Assembly (NCBI RefSeq): GCF_022758235.1
Contig: NZ_JALEBG010000001.1
Location: 3,100,001-3,164,000, forward strand
Origin: Pontibacter liquoris
GTDB taxonomy: Bacteria > Bacteroidota > Bacteroidia > Cytophagales > Hymenobacteraceae
Length of the DNA stretch: 64,000 nt
Direction: 5' to 3'
A program made the translations under genes and the position numbers. Under the pieces are notes generated by a model, which was given only the letters and a program-made list of their open reading frames with translations, was not told where the DNA came from and searched no databases. Every line of letters begins with the position of its first letter. Position 1 is the first letter of the stretch. This document shows positions 1 to 7,859 of the stretch, one piece after another.

Positions 1-1092
1 ATTGCGGATTTCGCCGATCGTTTGCAGCACGTTTTCAAGTGCATCCGGCGTATGGGCGTAATCCACAATGCCCGTTACCTGAGTGGCCGATACGATATAG
101 TCAAAGCGCCCGGCAGCAGAATCAAGGGCCGAGAGCACGGTCAGCGCCTCTACCTCATCCTCGCCCAGCAGCACGGCTACGCCGTAAGCCCCCAGCAGGT
201 TATAGGCGTTAAAAGCCCCGATCAGTTTGCACCAGATCTCCTGCCCGTTCACTTCTAGGTGCAGGCCCTGCAGGGTATTGTCGATGATGCGGCCTTTAAA
301 ATCCACTATCTTGCGCAAGGCAAAGTAATGCACGCTGGCGCTGGTGTTCTGCACCATCACCGGTCCGCGCTTGTCGTCGGCATTTACCAGGGCAAACGCG
401 CTTTTCGGTAGCATATCAAAAAAGGATTTTTTTGCTTTGATATACTCGTCAAACGTGCCGTGATAATCCAGGTGGTCGTGGGTGATGTTGGTGAACACGC
501 CCCCTGCAAATGTCAGTCCGGCTACGCGTTGCTGCACCATGGCATGGGAGCTTACCTCCATAAAGCAATGCGTGCACCCGGCCTGCACCATCTGCGCCAG
601 CAGCTCGTTGAGCTTTACCGCATCGGGCGTAGTATGGGTGGCCGGAATGACGGTCTCATCGATCTGGTTCTGCACCGTAGAGAGCAGCCCCACATGGTAG
701 CCCAGCTCGCGGAACAGCTTGTGGAGCAAGGTAACCGAGGTGGTTTTACCATTGGTGCCCGTCACGCCGATTAACTGCAGTTTGCGGGAAGGATGGCCAT
801 AAAAAGCCGACGCCATTTTGCCCAGCGCCTCGGCCGAGTTCTGCACCACCACATACGTGATGTCCGGTGCCAGCTCCGCCGGCAATTCCTCGCAAATAAC
901 AGCAACGGCTTTTGCAGCTACCGCCTGCGGGAGGTAATCATGACCGTCGGCCTGGACGCCACGAGTGGCCACAAAGGCTACCCCTTCACGCACCTGCCGC
1001 GAATCGAAGGTAATGGCCGCAACCGGCACATCCAGCGAACCTTTTGTGTTCAGGACCTTAACCTCTTGTAATATGGTTTGCAGCAACTGCAT
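1..1092 (-). CDS. murE: MurE, UDP-MurNAc-tripeptide synthetase (N-terminal 364 residues, cut by window edge)
   Basis: Cytoplasmic ATP-dependent ligase that adds the third amino acid (normally meso-diaminopimelate) to UDP-MurNAc-L-Ala-D-Glu in peptidoglycan synthesis. Translating the minus strand from the ATG at 1092 gives an open frame to the window edge. It carries the Mur-ligase ATP loop GVTGTNGKTT near residue 115, the MurE-typical THDHLDYHGTF segment, and YAHTPDAL close to the cut end. The last roughly 120 residues lie outside the window. The ATG overlaps the TGA of ftsI (ATGA-type overlap at 1092-1094), so the two are translationally coupled members of the dcw operon. Family assignment is firm. 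The choice of diaminopimelate over lysine is from taxonomy, since the C-terminal specificity loop is not visible. Confidence 0.93.
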   Translation of the reverse strand, partial: MQLLQTILQEVKVLNTKGSLDVPVAAITFDSRQVREGVAFVATRGVQADGHDYLPQAVAAKAVAVICEELPAELAPDITYVVVQNSAEALGKMASAFYGHPSRKLQLIGVTGTNGKTTSVTLLHKLFRELGYHVGLLSTVQNQIDETVIPATHTTPDAVKLNELLAQMVQAGCTHCFMEVSSHAMVQQRVAGLTFAGGVFTNITHDHLDYHGTFDEYIKAKKSFFDMLPKSAFALVNADDKRGPVMVQNTSASVHYFALRKIVDFKGRIIDNTLQGLHLEVNGQEIWCKLIGAFNAYNLLGAYGVAVLLGEDEVEALTVLSALDSAAGRFDYIVSATQVTGIVDYAHTPDALENVLQTIGEIRN

Positions 1093-3197
1093 CAGCTTAG
1101 CACAATCGTTATCTGTTTCTCTTTATCAATAGCAACACCCGGCTCCAACGACTGCTGTTTTACCCGCTTGCCTGCCCCCTCTACCTTTACCTGCAGGTGT
1201 TGATTTCCCAGAATGTAGAGCGCATCGCGCAGAGTCATACCTGTTACATCCGGCACCAGGCCACCCAGCACCGGGTTTGGTTTAAAGTTTAGCGAGCGCT
1301 TAGCCGGCTCTACTTTTATCCATTCTTCATCCGGAGACACATTAGGGTGGTTGCTGATGCCGATCTTATTGCAGATCAGCGACAGGTCATCAAAGCTGCC
1401 GGCACTAATTTGGGGCAAACTCTCTTTGTTGGCAACAACCCGGTCCTTCAAAGGCCGGTGCATGGCCAGGTCGCGGGCGTACGCTTTATCGGCCAGTTCT
1501 TTAAACACCGGCGCCGCCGCATCTCCCCCATACACATTTACCCCTTTCGGGTCGTCGATGATTACAATGCAGCTATACTTGGGGTTGTCTGCCGGGAAGT
1601 AGCCGGCAAATGAGGCGGAATAGGACCGCACATAGCGGCCGTCTTTCACCTTTCGGGCCGTGCCAGTTTTGCCGGCCACTTTATAGTCTGCGCTCAGGAT
1701 ATTTTTGGCAGTGCCATTCTCCACTACCCCTTCCATCATCGTCTTCAGCTTTTTAAGGGTCTCATCAGAGCATATTTTGTCTACCAGCACCCGCGTCTTA
1801 AAAGACTGGATCACCTTATCTGCTTTACTGATCTGCTTGACGATAATGGGCTGCACTTTTACGCCATTATTGGCGACAGCATTGTAAAAAGCCAGCGTCT
1901 GCAGCGGCGAGATTTTCAGCTCGTAACCAATGCCCATGGAAGTAAGGGTCGTGCCATACCAGGTACGGTCGCTGGGGTTCTTCATAAATGGCCTGGCTTC
2001 CCCATCCATCTGGAAGCCCAACGTGTTATCCAGCCCGAATTTATGCAGGTAGTCAATATAGGCCTGCGGGTTATTGCCGAAGGTTTTCTCCATCAGCTTC
2101 GCCACCCCAATGTTCGAGGATTTCTCAAATACCTGCTGCACCGTTATTTTCCCATTGCCCCCGTGCTTGGAGTCGCTCATGGTGGTGTTCTTGATGCGAT
2201 AGGTTCCTTTGCCGGTATCCACTGTATCTCCCAGGCTGAGGGCATTGTTGGTATACTCGAACATGGCCATCATCGAGGCCAGCTTAAAGGTAGAGCCCGG
2301 CTCGGTGCGTCCCTGGCTGCCCACAGCATAGTTATAATCCTCGATGTAGCCGCCGGTGGTTTTGCCCAGGTTCACAATGGCCTTGATCTCGCCGGTCTTT
2401 ACTTCCATTAGAATCACGCAGCCATGGTCGGCATCTGTTTTCTCCAGCGTTTTATAGAGGGCGTTCTCCGCCACATCCTGCAGGTTGATATCGAGCGTTG
2501 TCCGGATGTCGTAGCCATGCTGGGGCTGTACTTCTGTGCCATCGTTAATCTGCTTGTTGCCCCCGGCAATGCGCTCAAAAAGAGCCTCCCCATCGGTACC
2601 GGCCAGGTCGCTGTTGAAGCTATACTCCAGTCCTGCGCCGTTCTTGTCTTCGTTTATAAAGCCCACGGTGCGGTCCGCCAGGATGCCAAACGGCTTAAAG
2701 CGCTTTTCGACCTTCTCGAAAATAACACCTCCCTTGTTTTTGCCGGAACGGAAAATAGGCCATTTGGCCATCATTTTTTTAGCCTGGTAATCAACCTGGC
2801 GGCCGTTCAGGCGAATATAACGCCGCCCGGCATGGCGGGCATTCTTGATCTTGCGGCGATAGTACTCTTCCGGCCGGTCCTTAAAATACCGCGACAGCAG
2901 CAGGGACAGGGAATCGACACCGGCATTAAAAACCTCCGCATCCGATACGGTAGGATCAAAAGCAACCCGGTAAAAAGGCAGCGAGGTGGCTAGTATACTC
3001 TCGTTGTCGGAGTAGATATTGCCGCGGGTAGCAAACACAGGCTGATAATGAATGCGCCGCTCCTTGGAGATCTCCTTCCACTTCGCCCCATCCATAAACT
3101 GGATAGCAACTACCTTGTACACAATGGCGCATGCAAAAAGGCAGATAGCCAGAAAGGCTATCCGCACACGAACCAGTATGGATTTCTTAATATTCAT
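1092..3197 (-). CDS. ftsI: FtsI/PBP3-type division transpeptidase with C-terminal PASTA domain
   Basis: Class B penicillin-binding protein that cross-links septal peptidoglycan. It has one N-terminal membrane anchor (about residues 10-30), a dimerisation domain, then the transpeptidase with all three catalytic motifs: STFK (about residue 302), SSN (about 360) and KTGT (about 510). A single PASTA domain fills the last 60 residues, a common feature of Bacteroidota FtsI. The frame is open to an ATG at 3209, but the ATG at 3197 (protein beginning MNIKKSILVRV) places the anchor normally and gives an 11-bp overlap with ftsL, so I prefer it. Transcribed with ftsL upstream and murE downstream. Confidence 0.93.
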   Translation of the reverse strand: MNIKKSILVRVRIAFLAICLFACAIVYKVVAIQFMDGAKWKEISKERRIHYQPVFATRGNIYSDNESILATSLPFYRVAFDPTVSDAEVFNAGVDSLSLLLSRYFKDRPEEYYRRKIKNARHAGRRYIRLNGRQVDYQAKKMMAKWPIFRSGKNKGGVIFEKVEKRFKPFGILADRTVGFINEDKNGAGLEYSFNSDLAGTDGEALFERIAGGNKQINDGTEVQPQHGYDIRTTLDINLQDVAENALYKTLEKTDADHGCVILMEVKTGEIKAIVNLGKTTGGYIEDYNYAVGSQGRTEPGSTFKLASMMAMFEYTNNALSLGDTVDTGKGTYRIKNTTMSDSKHGGNGKITVQQVFEKSSNIGVAKLMEKTFGNNPQAYIDYLHKFGLDNTLGFQMDGEARPFMKNPSDRTWYGTTLTSMGIGYELKISPLQTLAFYNAVANNGVKVQPIIVKQISKADKVIQSFKTRVLVDKICSDETLKKLKTMMEGVVENGTAKNILSADYKVAGKTGTARKVKDGRYVRSYSASFAGYFPADNPKYSCIVIIDDPKGVNVYGGDAAAPVFKELADKAYARDLAMHRPLKDRVVANKESLPQISAGSFDDLSLICNKIGISNHPNVSPDEEWIKVEPAKRSLNFKPNPVLGGLVPDVTGMTLRDALYILGNQHLQVKVEGAGKRVKQQSLEPGVAIDKEKQITIVLS

Positions 3198-3630
3198 CGG
3201 CAGGTACAAGCACTTGGTAAGGGGGCGATGAACTTTCGATCAGGCCGAGCGGGGCTACATTACGCGCCACTTCCGACTGCTTGCTGGCTTCCATATACTC
3301 CGACTTGAGCGTCGTATAATCGGCCCGCAAATCTTCGGTCTCTACTTTGATCTTATCAATTTTACGGATCGTCTTTTCGGCAAAATGGGTGTTGCCGATA
3401 TAGAAAAGGGTAATAAACGTCAGAAAAAGGACATGCGGCATATACTTGAGCGGCACTCCTTCCTCAAACAACGAATCGATGTTGGCATACTTGTCGAGCA
3501 GCGCAAATAAGCTGAAGCTCCTGGCTTTGGGCTGCGGCGCTTTTGGCTGCACCACCTCTTCCTCTGGCTTCACACGCACCGTGTTGTAGCGGGGCGCGGT
3601 TGCTTTTTTAGTCATCAGGTTCGAAGCCAT
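3187..3630 (-). CDS. ftsL: FtsL-like bitopic division protein
   Basis: 147 residues: a basic, proline-rich cytoplasmic N-terminus, one transmembrane helix at about 66-82, then an extracytoplasmic coiled-coil-like segment (about 88-120). This is the architecture of FtsL, the divisome scaffold that with FtsB/FtsQ activates FtsWI. Sequence conservation in FtsL is poor, so the call rests mainly on topology and position between rsmH and ftsI, which is the canonical dcw position. Bacteroidota versions (FtsL_2-type) have a longer cytoplasmic tail, as here. Confidence 0.8.
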   Translation of the reverse strand: MASNLMTKKATAPRYNTVRVKPEEEVVQPKAPQPKARSFSLFALLDKYANIDSLFEEGVPLKYMPHVLFLTFITLFYIGNTHFAEKTIRKIDKIKVETEDLRADYTTLKSEYMEASKQSEVARNVAPLGLIESSSPPYQVLVPADEY

Positions 3631-3670
3631 AATTAATGCTTTATTTGAAGCTAACCAGGTTAGCTGTTAA

Positions 3671-4585
3671 TCAATCATCCAGTTCTCGTTTTGCTGCTAC
3701 TCTCAGTTTGGCGCTCCGTGAGCGGCTATTTTCCAGTAATTCCTGTTCCGAAGGAACGATCGGTTTGCGACTGACAGCATCAAGTGGTTTAAGCTCGTTG
3801 CCGAAAAGATCTTTCTCTACTTCTCCAAAAAATTTGCCTTTGGCGATAAAGTTCTTCACCAGCCTGTCTTCCAGCGAGTGGTAAGAAATCACCACCAGCC
3901 TGCCACCAGGCTTGAGCACCTCAGCCGCCTGCTGCAGCATCTCTTCCAGCGCCTTCATTTCGTCGTTCACTTCGATGCGAAGCGCCTGAAATACCTGGGC
4001 CAGGTATTTATTTTCTTTACCTTTCGGTGTGCAGGAGCTGATGGCCTGCTTAAAATCATTGATCGTATCGAGTGGCGCCCGGGCGCGTTTCTCCACAATC
4101 GTGCGAGCCAGGGTACGGGCATTTTTCACCTCGCCATACATCCCAAAGATGCGGTGCAACTGCTCTTCAGAGTAAGTTTCCAGCACTTCCTTGGCAGTGG
4201 TACCTGCTTCGGGATTCATGCGCATATCCAGCGGCCCATCGAAGCGAGTGGAAAAACCACGCTCCGGCACGTTGAACTGGTGCGACGAAACACCCAGGTC
4301 GGCCAGAATGGCATCCACTTCTTTTACCCGGTACAGGCGCAGGTACTTTTTCAGATCGCGGAAATTGGCCCGCACAAACTGAAAAGTTTCCCCTTCCAAC
4401 TTGCGGGATTGCTCCTCGGCATCGCGGTCCTGGTCAAAACTGTACAGCTTACCGGCTGTAAGCTTGCTTAAAATCAGGGCCGAGTGGCCGCCCCCGCCAA
4501 AGGTCACATCCACGTACACGCCATCCGGTCTGATGCCCATGGCCTCAACCGATTCCTGCAACAATACGGGACGATGGTATTCCAT
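3671..4585 (-). CDS. rsmH: RsmH, 16S rRNA m4C1402 methyltransferase (MraW)
   Basis: SAM-dependent enzyme that N4-methylates C1402 of 16S rRNA. The 304-residue length is usual. It begins with the family hallmark YHRPVLLQESVEAM, followed by the SAM-binding DVTFGGGGHS at about 27-36, and contains VISYHSLEDRLVK near residue 235, a strong RsmH signature. The start codon overlaps the mraZ stop by one base (TAATG), showing translational coupling within the dcw operon. Confidence 0.96.
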   Translation of the reverse strand: MEYHRPVLLQESVEAMGIRPDGVYVDVTFGGGGHSALILSKLTAGKLYSFDQDRDAEEQSRKLEGETFQFVRANFRDLKKYLRLYRVKEVDAILADLGVSSHQFNVPERGFSTRFDGPLDMRMNPEAGTTAKEVLETYSEEQLHRIFGMYGEVKNARTLARTIVEKRARAPLDTINDFKQAISSCTPKGKENKYLAQVFQALRIEVNDEMKALEEMLQQAAEVLKPGGRLVVISYHSLEDRLVKNFIAKGKFFGEVEKDLFGNELKPLDAVSRKPIVPSEQELLENSRSRSAKLRVAAKRELDD

Positions 4586-5052
4586 TAAATCAAAGGCTCC
4601 TCGCCTGGTTTATCTCCTAAAAACTTCTGGGCCAGCTGCGAGAAACTCTGCTGGTCCTTGATCAGGAACTCATCATACTTGTCCGGATTCCAAATCTCCA
4701 CGCGGTTACCCAACCCCACTACTATCGCTTCCTTGTCCAGTTCTGCAAAGCGCGCCATCGTGCGGGGCACAATAAAACGGCCGGCGCCATCCAGCTCCAC
4801 CTCGGTATTGCCCCGGAAGAAGTTGCGCTGAAACTGGCGGTACTCTTCGTTAAACTCGTTCAGGCCCGCCACTTTATCATAAATCACTTTCCAGTCGGCT
4901 TTCGGATAAAGCACCAGACATGGTTCAAATCCTCTTGTCAGCACCACGTGATTGCCAGACGCCTCCGGCAGGTTGGCTTTTATCTTTGCAGGTAAAACCA
5001 ACCTTCCCTTCGGATCGATCTTGCACTCGTACTCGCCGGAGAGGAAGTTCAT
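4585..5052 (-). CDS. mraZ: MraZ, transcriptional regulator of the dcw cluster
   Basis: 155 residues with two tandem SpoVT/AbrB-like swapped-hairpin domains (residues about 5-50 and 80-125). The first has the typical start FLSGEYECKIDPKGRLVLPA and the second has ELDGAGRFIVPRTMARFA. In characterised bacteria MraZ is a ring-forming DNA-binding protein that controls its own operon through short direct repeats. Matching repeats lie 68 bp upstream (see 5120-5146). First gene of the operon, joined to rsmH by a one-base overlap. Confidence 0.95.
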   Translation of the reverse strand: MNFLSGEYECKIDPKGRLVLPAKIKANLPEASGNHVVLTRGFEPCLVLYPKADWKVIYDKVAGLNEFNEEYRQFQRNFFRGNTEVELDGAGRFIVPRTMARFAELDKEAIVVGLGNRVEIWNPDKYDEFLIKDQQSFSQLAQKFLGDKPGEEPLI

Positions 5053-5089
5053 ATCTATGGGTTTTTATCCGTGTGGTTCTCGGAGTATA

Positions 5090-5119
5090 CAAATGTAGCG
5101 ATTCAGCAAAACTCAACAA
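5090..5119 (-). promoter_or_regulatory. Predicted mraZ operon promoter (Bacteroidota type)
   Basis: The minus strand reads TTG (5119-5117), 19 bases, then TACATTTG (5097-5090), an exact match to the Bacteroidota -7 consensus TAnnTTTG with its -33 TTG at normal spacing. Transcription would start near 5083, about 30 bases before the mraZ ATG. The MraZ-box array touches the upstream edge of the -33 element, a natural place for a regulator to act. Confidence 0.6.
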
Positions 5120-5146
5120 CCACAATCTACCACTTTTTACCACTTT
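5120..5146 (-). promoter_or_regulatory. MraZ-box array (three 10-bp-phased repeats)
   Basis: On the minus strand three 7-mers follow each other with 3-base spacers: AAAGTGG (5146-5140), AAAGTGG (5136-5130), ATTGTGG (5126-5120). Ten-bp periodic AAAGTG(T/G) repeats are the MraZ operator described in Mollicutes, while Enterobacteria use TGGG-N5 repeats. Position directly upstream of the mraZ promoter fits autoregulation. Binding itself is inferred. Confidence 0.65.
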
Positions 5147-5192
5147 GTGGATAAATTATGGTTATCCACCCCACTTATCCACATTATCCACA
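5146..5192. promoter_or_regulatory. Cluster of four DnaA boxes
   Basis: Perfect TTATCCACA at 5175-5183 and again at 5184-5192 (abutting, plus strand), TTATCCACC at 5162-5170 (one mismatch), and a perfect box on the minus strand at 5154-5146. A fifth near-match, ATATCCACA, lies at 5332-5340 beyond the AT-rich segment. Four such 9-mers in 47 bp is far beyond chance. The minus-strand box shares its first base with the outermost MraZ box. Confidence 0.6.
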
Positions 5193-5340
5193 CCACAAAC
5201 CCTATATTTTGGGTATAAGTTTTTTTGCTTTGAAGCTTGCAATTGCTTAACATACTACCTTTTAATATTTCAACTAATTGATTTACAATTATTTAACAGC
5301 AAAAATATATAATATTACCTATTTTCGATAGATATCCACA
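5193..5340. other. AT-rich non-coding segment bounded by DnaA boxes (possible unwinding element)
   Basis: Roughly three quarters A+T, with runs such as AAAAATATATAATATTA around 5300, in a region where neighbouring genes are about half G+C. No credible coding frame crosses it. DnaA boxes sit on both sides. The arrangement resembles the DNA unwinding element of a bacterial origin, but AT-rich promoters can look similar, so function is uncertain. Confidence 0.4.
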
Positions 5341-5343
5341 GGC

Positions 5344-5411
5344 AGGGTGGTAAATCGTGGAAAGAGTGGGGCAAAGTGGTAGGTTTTTCCAGACCTCGTG
5401 ATCAAAAGTGG
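5344..5411 (+). promoter_or_regulatory. Second array of GTGG repeats, opposite orientation
   Basis: The plus strand carries AGGGTGG (5344-5350), ATCGTGG (5354-5360), AGAGTGG (5363-5369), AAAGTGG (5373-5379) and a further AAAGTGG (5405-5411), with repeat spacings of 10, 9 and 10 bases in the first four. They match the MraZ-type boxes near the mraZ promoter but point the other way, so the two arrays face each other across the AT-rich segment. Distal MraZ binding is an inference. Confidence 0.45.
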
Positions 5412-5469
5412 GAAAACACCCTGCCAGCCAGGGGCTTGCTTGCCCTCCAAACCATCCGGAAAGGGCAAC

Positions 5470-5494
5470 AAAAAAGGGAGCTAAAAGCTCCCTT
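5470..5494 (-). terminator. Rho-independent terminator of the beta-barrel gene
   Basis: Minus strand: AAGGGAGCT, 3-base loop, AGCTCCCTT, then a run of T. It lies about 20 bases after the stop of the gene at 5516-6091. Confidence 0.75.
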
Positions 5495-5515
5495 GCAAAC
5501 CGGATTTTATCCTGC

Positions 5516-6091
5516 TTAAAAGGCAAAGCCAATGTGCATCCCCAGCGACAAAATGGGGGTGCCTTTGGCATAATGAAAGTACTCTATCCGGGCACCGGCC
5601 ACGCCATGGCGCAAGACGCCAAAGTCGTTTGCCAGGAAAACATTGAACCCGGCTTCCGAAGTTTTGATGTGTTTTACGGAGCCGTCGATGGTACCCTGGT
5701 CGGCATCGCTGGAACTGATCTCGGCCCGGTGCCGCACACTGGGGCCTGCTCCCACCCGCAGCCGGATCGTTTCGTTATTGAGCAGGTCGTAACTGGCTTC
5801 GAGGGTGGCCATGTAAAACGTATTCTTGATGGCGTAGATCTGCTTCATCTCATCAAAACGGGAAGCTGCCAGCAAGCCGACATTGAGCCCCAGCGCCATT
5901 TTATTGCCCCGCAGGTAATGCGTGAACTGGTCACTGAACATGATTCCCTGGCTGTCATAATCGGAGAGCCATACATAACTGACGCCTGTTTTAACAGAAT
6001 TCGGATTGTTGCCGGCCAGCACAGGCCTCCCCACCAGGGTGAGCAACACAAGCCCAACCAACATCCGCAAGGAAGGTAAAGGTGATTTCAT
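5516..6091 (-). CDS. Predicted outer-membrane beta-barrel protein, function unknown
   Basis: 191 residues from the ATG at 6091. A longer frame from 6130 exists, but the 6091 start gives a clean signal peptide (basic MKSPLPSLR, hydrophobic core, cleavage near VLAGN). The mature part alternates hydrophobic and polar residues in short strands, for example LEASYDLLN and RLRVGAGPSV, and ends in a C-terminal aromatic (GMHIGFAF), as expected for an eight-stranded porin-like barrel anchored in the outer membrane. I do not recognise a family beyond this. It stands alone between the dcw promoter region and crtW, with its own terminator. Confidence 0.7.
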   Translation of the reverse strand: MKSPLPSLRMLVGLVLLTLVGRPVLAGNNPNSVKTGVSYVWLSDYDSQGIMFSDQFTHYLRGNKMALGLNVGLLAASRFDEMKQIYAIKNTFYMATLEASYDLLNNETIRLRVGAGPSVRHRAEISSSDADQGTIDGSVKHIKTSEAGFNVFLANDFGVLRHGVAGARIEYFHYAKGTPILSLGMHIGFAF

Positions 6092-6229
6092 GAAAGGATT
6101 GATAGAGGGTGAAAAGCTTAGATGAAGCAATTGCTGTACTTAGTTATCAAAAAGTATAACTATAGCTGTTGCATACTCCCACAACCCTTTAATAGTTACA
6201 GCTAAGCTTAGAAAATTAAAAAGAGAGAC

Positions 6230-6913
6230 TTATTTTGTTTTATACAACTGCCACCAGGGCAAATAGGGCTTGTCGTGGTGCTCGTAATGGTAGCCGAAAA
6301 AATAGCAGCTCACAAAAGCCCATACATGGTTTTTAGCCTGAGTTGTTGATTTGTGCACATTATCCGCCGCATGCTCGCCACGGTGCGGCAGGTAGGTGCC
6401 GAAATAAAATAACTGGAAAGTAGCCAGTATGGCCGGCAGCATCCAGAAGAGAATCACATTCTCGAGTGGAAAGAGCAGGTTAAGCAGGTTAAAGGTAAGG
6501 GCCATTAACACAAGCTGCCACCACGTAATGTATTGCTTGAGAAAACGCAGGTACCAGGCCCAGAAACCGCCCTGGTGATAATCCGGATCCTGCCCGGTGG
6601 CCACGTGCCGGTGATGCTGATGGTGGCGGGGTAGCAGGCGCGGGTACCAGTTATAGGCAAAAAGCAACGCCGTTAGGGTGCCTATACTTCTGTTCAGAGC
6701 CGGGCGGCCCGGGGCGGCTACCCCGTGCATGGCATCGTGCGCAGTAATAAAAAGGCCGGTATAAAGATGCGTCTGCAGGAGCACAAACAGGTAGGTAAGC
6801 GGCGAGGCGAAATCAACCGGGAAGGAAGTGAGCAAGTATAAAAGCAGGCCCGCCCAGCAAACTACCAGTACGAGCGCTACAACTATCCCCCTGTAATCTC
6901 TCTTTTTAAGCAT
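6230..6913 (-). CDS. crtW: Beta-carotene ketolase CrtW
   Basis: Membrane di-iron oxygenase adding 4-keto groups to beta-ionone rings. The 227 residues contain the histidine clusters of the family: HDAMH (59-63), HHQHHRH (97-103), and YHYEHH near the C-terminus (208-213), plus FGTYLPHR (171-178), which is typical of CrtW rather than generic fatty-acid desaturases. About five hydrophobic segments. It lies downstream of ispH and the lycopene cyclase on the same strand. With crtZ (13199-13684) it should give ketolated and hydroxylated beta-carotene such as astaxanthin. Assignment to CrtW over a desaturase is strong because of motif and context together. Confidence 0.82.
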   Translation of the reverse strand: MLKKRDYRGIVVALVLVVCWAGLLLYLLTSFPVDFASPLTYLFVLLQTHLYTGLFITAHDAMHGVAAPGRPALNRSIGTLTALLFAYNWYPRLLPRHHQHHRHVATGQDPDYHQGGFWAWYLRFLKQYITWWQLVLMALTFNLLNLLFPLENVILFWMLPAILATFQLFYFGTYLPHRGEHAADNVHKSTTQAKNHVWAFVSCYFFGYHYEHHDKPYLPWWQLYKTK

Positions 6914-7002
6914 GTATGCTGATTTACGAATGATGACGTACGCAGTTCCGGCGGCCCTTTTCTGCCCGTAGAAGTTCGGTAAGGCAATAGCTTTGTATGC
7001 TG

Positions 7003-7854
7003 TTACTCGTCATACTTGAGCAAGGCATCCCGAACCCGTTCCATCAGCCATAAGGGCGTGGAGGTAGCCCCACAAATTCCCACCTTATCGCCGGGGGCAA
7101 ACCAGCCGGGATCCAGCTCCTCTACCTTCGAAATGAAATAAGTGGCCGGATTGGTGGCTTTGCATACTTCGTAGAGCACCTTACCATTGGAGGATTTGGT
7201 ACCGGATACAAAAACGATCTTATCAAACCCGGAAGCAAACTTACGCAGTTCTTTGTCGCGGTTAGACACCTGCCGGCAGATCGTATCGTTGGCATCCACG
7301 GTATAGCCTTTTTCCTGCAAGGCATTTTTGATGCGGTAAAAGCTGTCGGTGCTTTTGGTGGTCTGGCTATAGAGCGTAATATTGGCGGGTAGCTCGTGCT
7401 GCAGCAACTCCTCCATACTTTCAAAAACCACCGCTTCGTTGCTCGTTTGCCCCAGCAGGCCCAGCACTTCGGCGTGGCCGTGTTTGCCGTAAATAAAGAT
7501 CTTGTCTTTTTTGTCGTAAGAGGTTTTGATGCGGTTCTGCAGCTTGAGCACCACCGGGCAGGAGGCATCTATCAGCCGCAGGTTATTCTGCAGGGCAATC
7601 TGGTAGGTTTCCGGCGGCTCCCCGTGCGCCCGGATCAGCACGGCCTCGTGGTGCAGCTCCCGCAAGCGCTGGTGATCGATAATGCGCAGGCCGCGTTGCT
7701 GCAGGCGCTCCACTTCCTCGTCGTTGTGCACAATATCGCCCAGGCAGTATAAATACCCCTGCTCGTCCAGCAGATCTTCTGCCATCTGGATGGCATACAC
7801 CACGCCAAAGCAGAAGCCGGAATTTGCGTCAATCGTTACCTGGAGGCTGTTCAT
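7003..7854 (-). CDS. ispH: IspH, 4-hydroxy-3-methylbut-2-enyl diphosphate reductase
   Basis: Last enzyme of the MEP isoprenoid pathway, producing IPP and DMAPP with a [4Fe-4S] cluster. Cluster cysteines are visible at C15 (SGFCFGV), C99 (DASCPVV) and C193 (TICRQVSNR). RAHGEPP (75-81) and SQTT (163-166) are further family motifs. Length 283 is normal. It lies 5 bp after the lycopene cyclase gene on the minus strand, inside the carotenoid cluster, so precursor supply is co-transcribed with pigment synthesis. Confidence 0.94.
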   Translation of the reverse strand: MNSLQVTIDANSGFCFGVVYAIQMAEDLLDEQGYLYCLGDIVHNDEEVERLQQRGLRIIDHQRLRELHHEAVLIRAHGEPPETYQIALQNNLRLIDASCPVVLKLQNRIKTSYDKKDKIFIYGKHGHAEVLGLLGQTSNEAVVFESMEELLQHELPANITLYSQTTKSTDSFYRIKNALQEKGYTVDANDTICRQVSNRDKELRKFASGFDKIVFVSGTKSSNGKVLYEVCKATNPATYFISKVEELDPGWFAPGDKVGICGATSTPLWLMERVRDALLKYDE

Positions 7855-7859
7855 ACCTT

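Noticed and set aside
5293..5571. 92-codon minus-strand frame across the AT-rich region upstream of mraZ
   Set aside because: Runs through DnaA boxes, a terminator and the 3' end of the barrel gene; composition and content are not protein-like.
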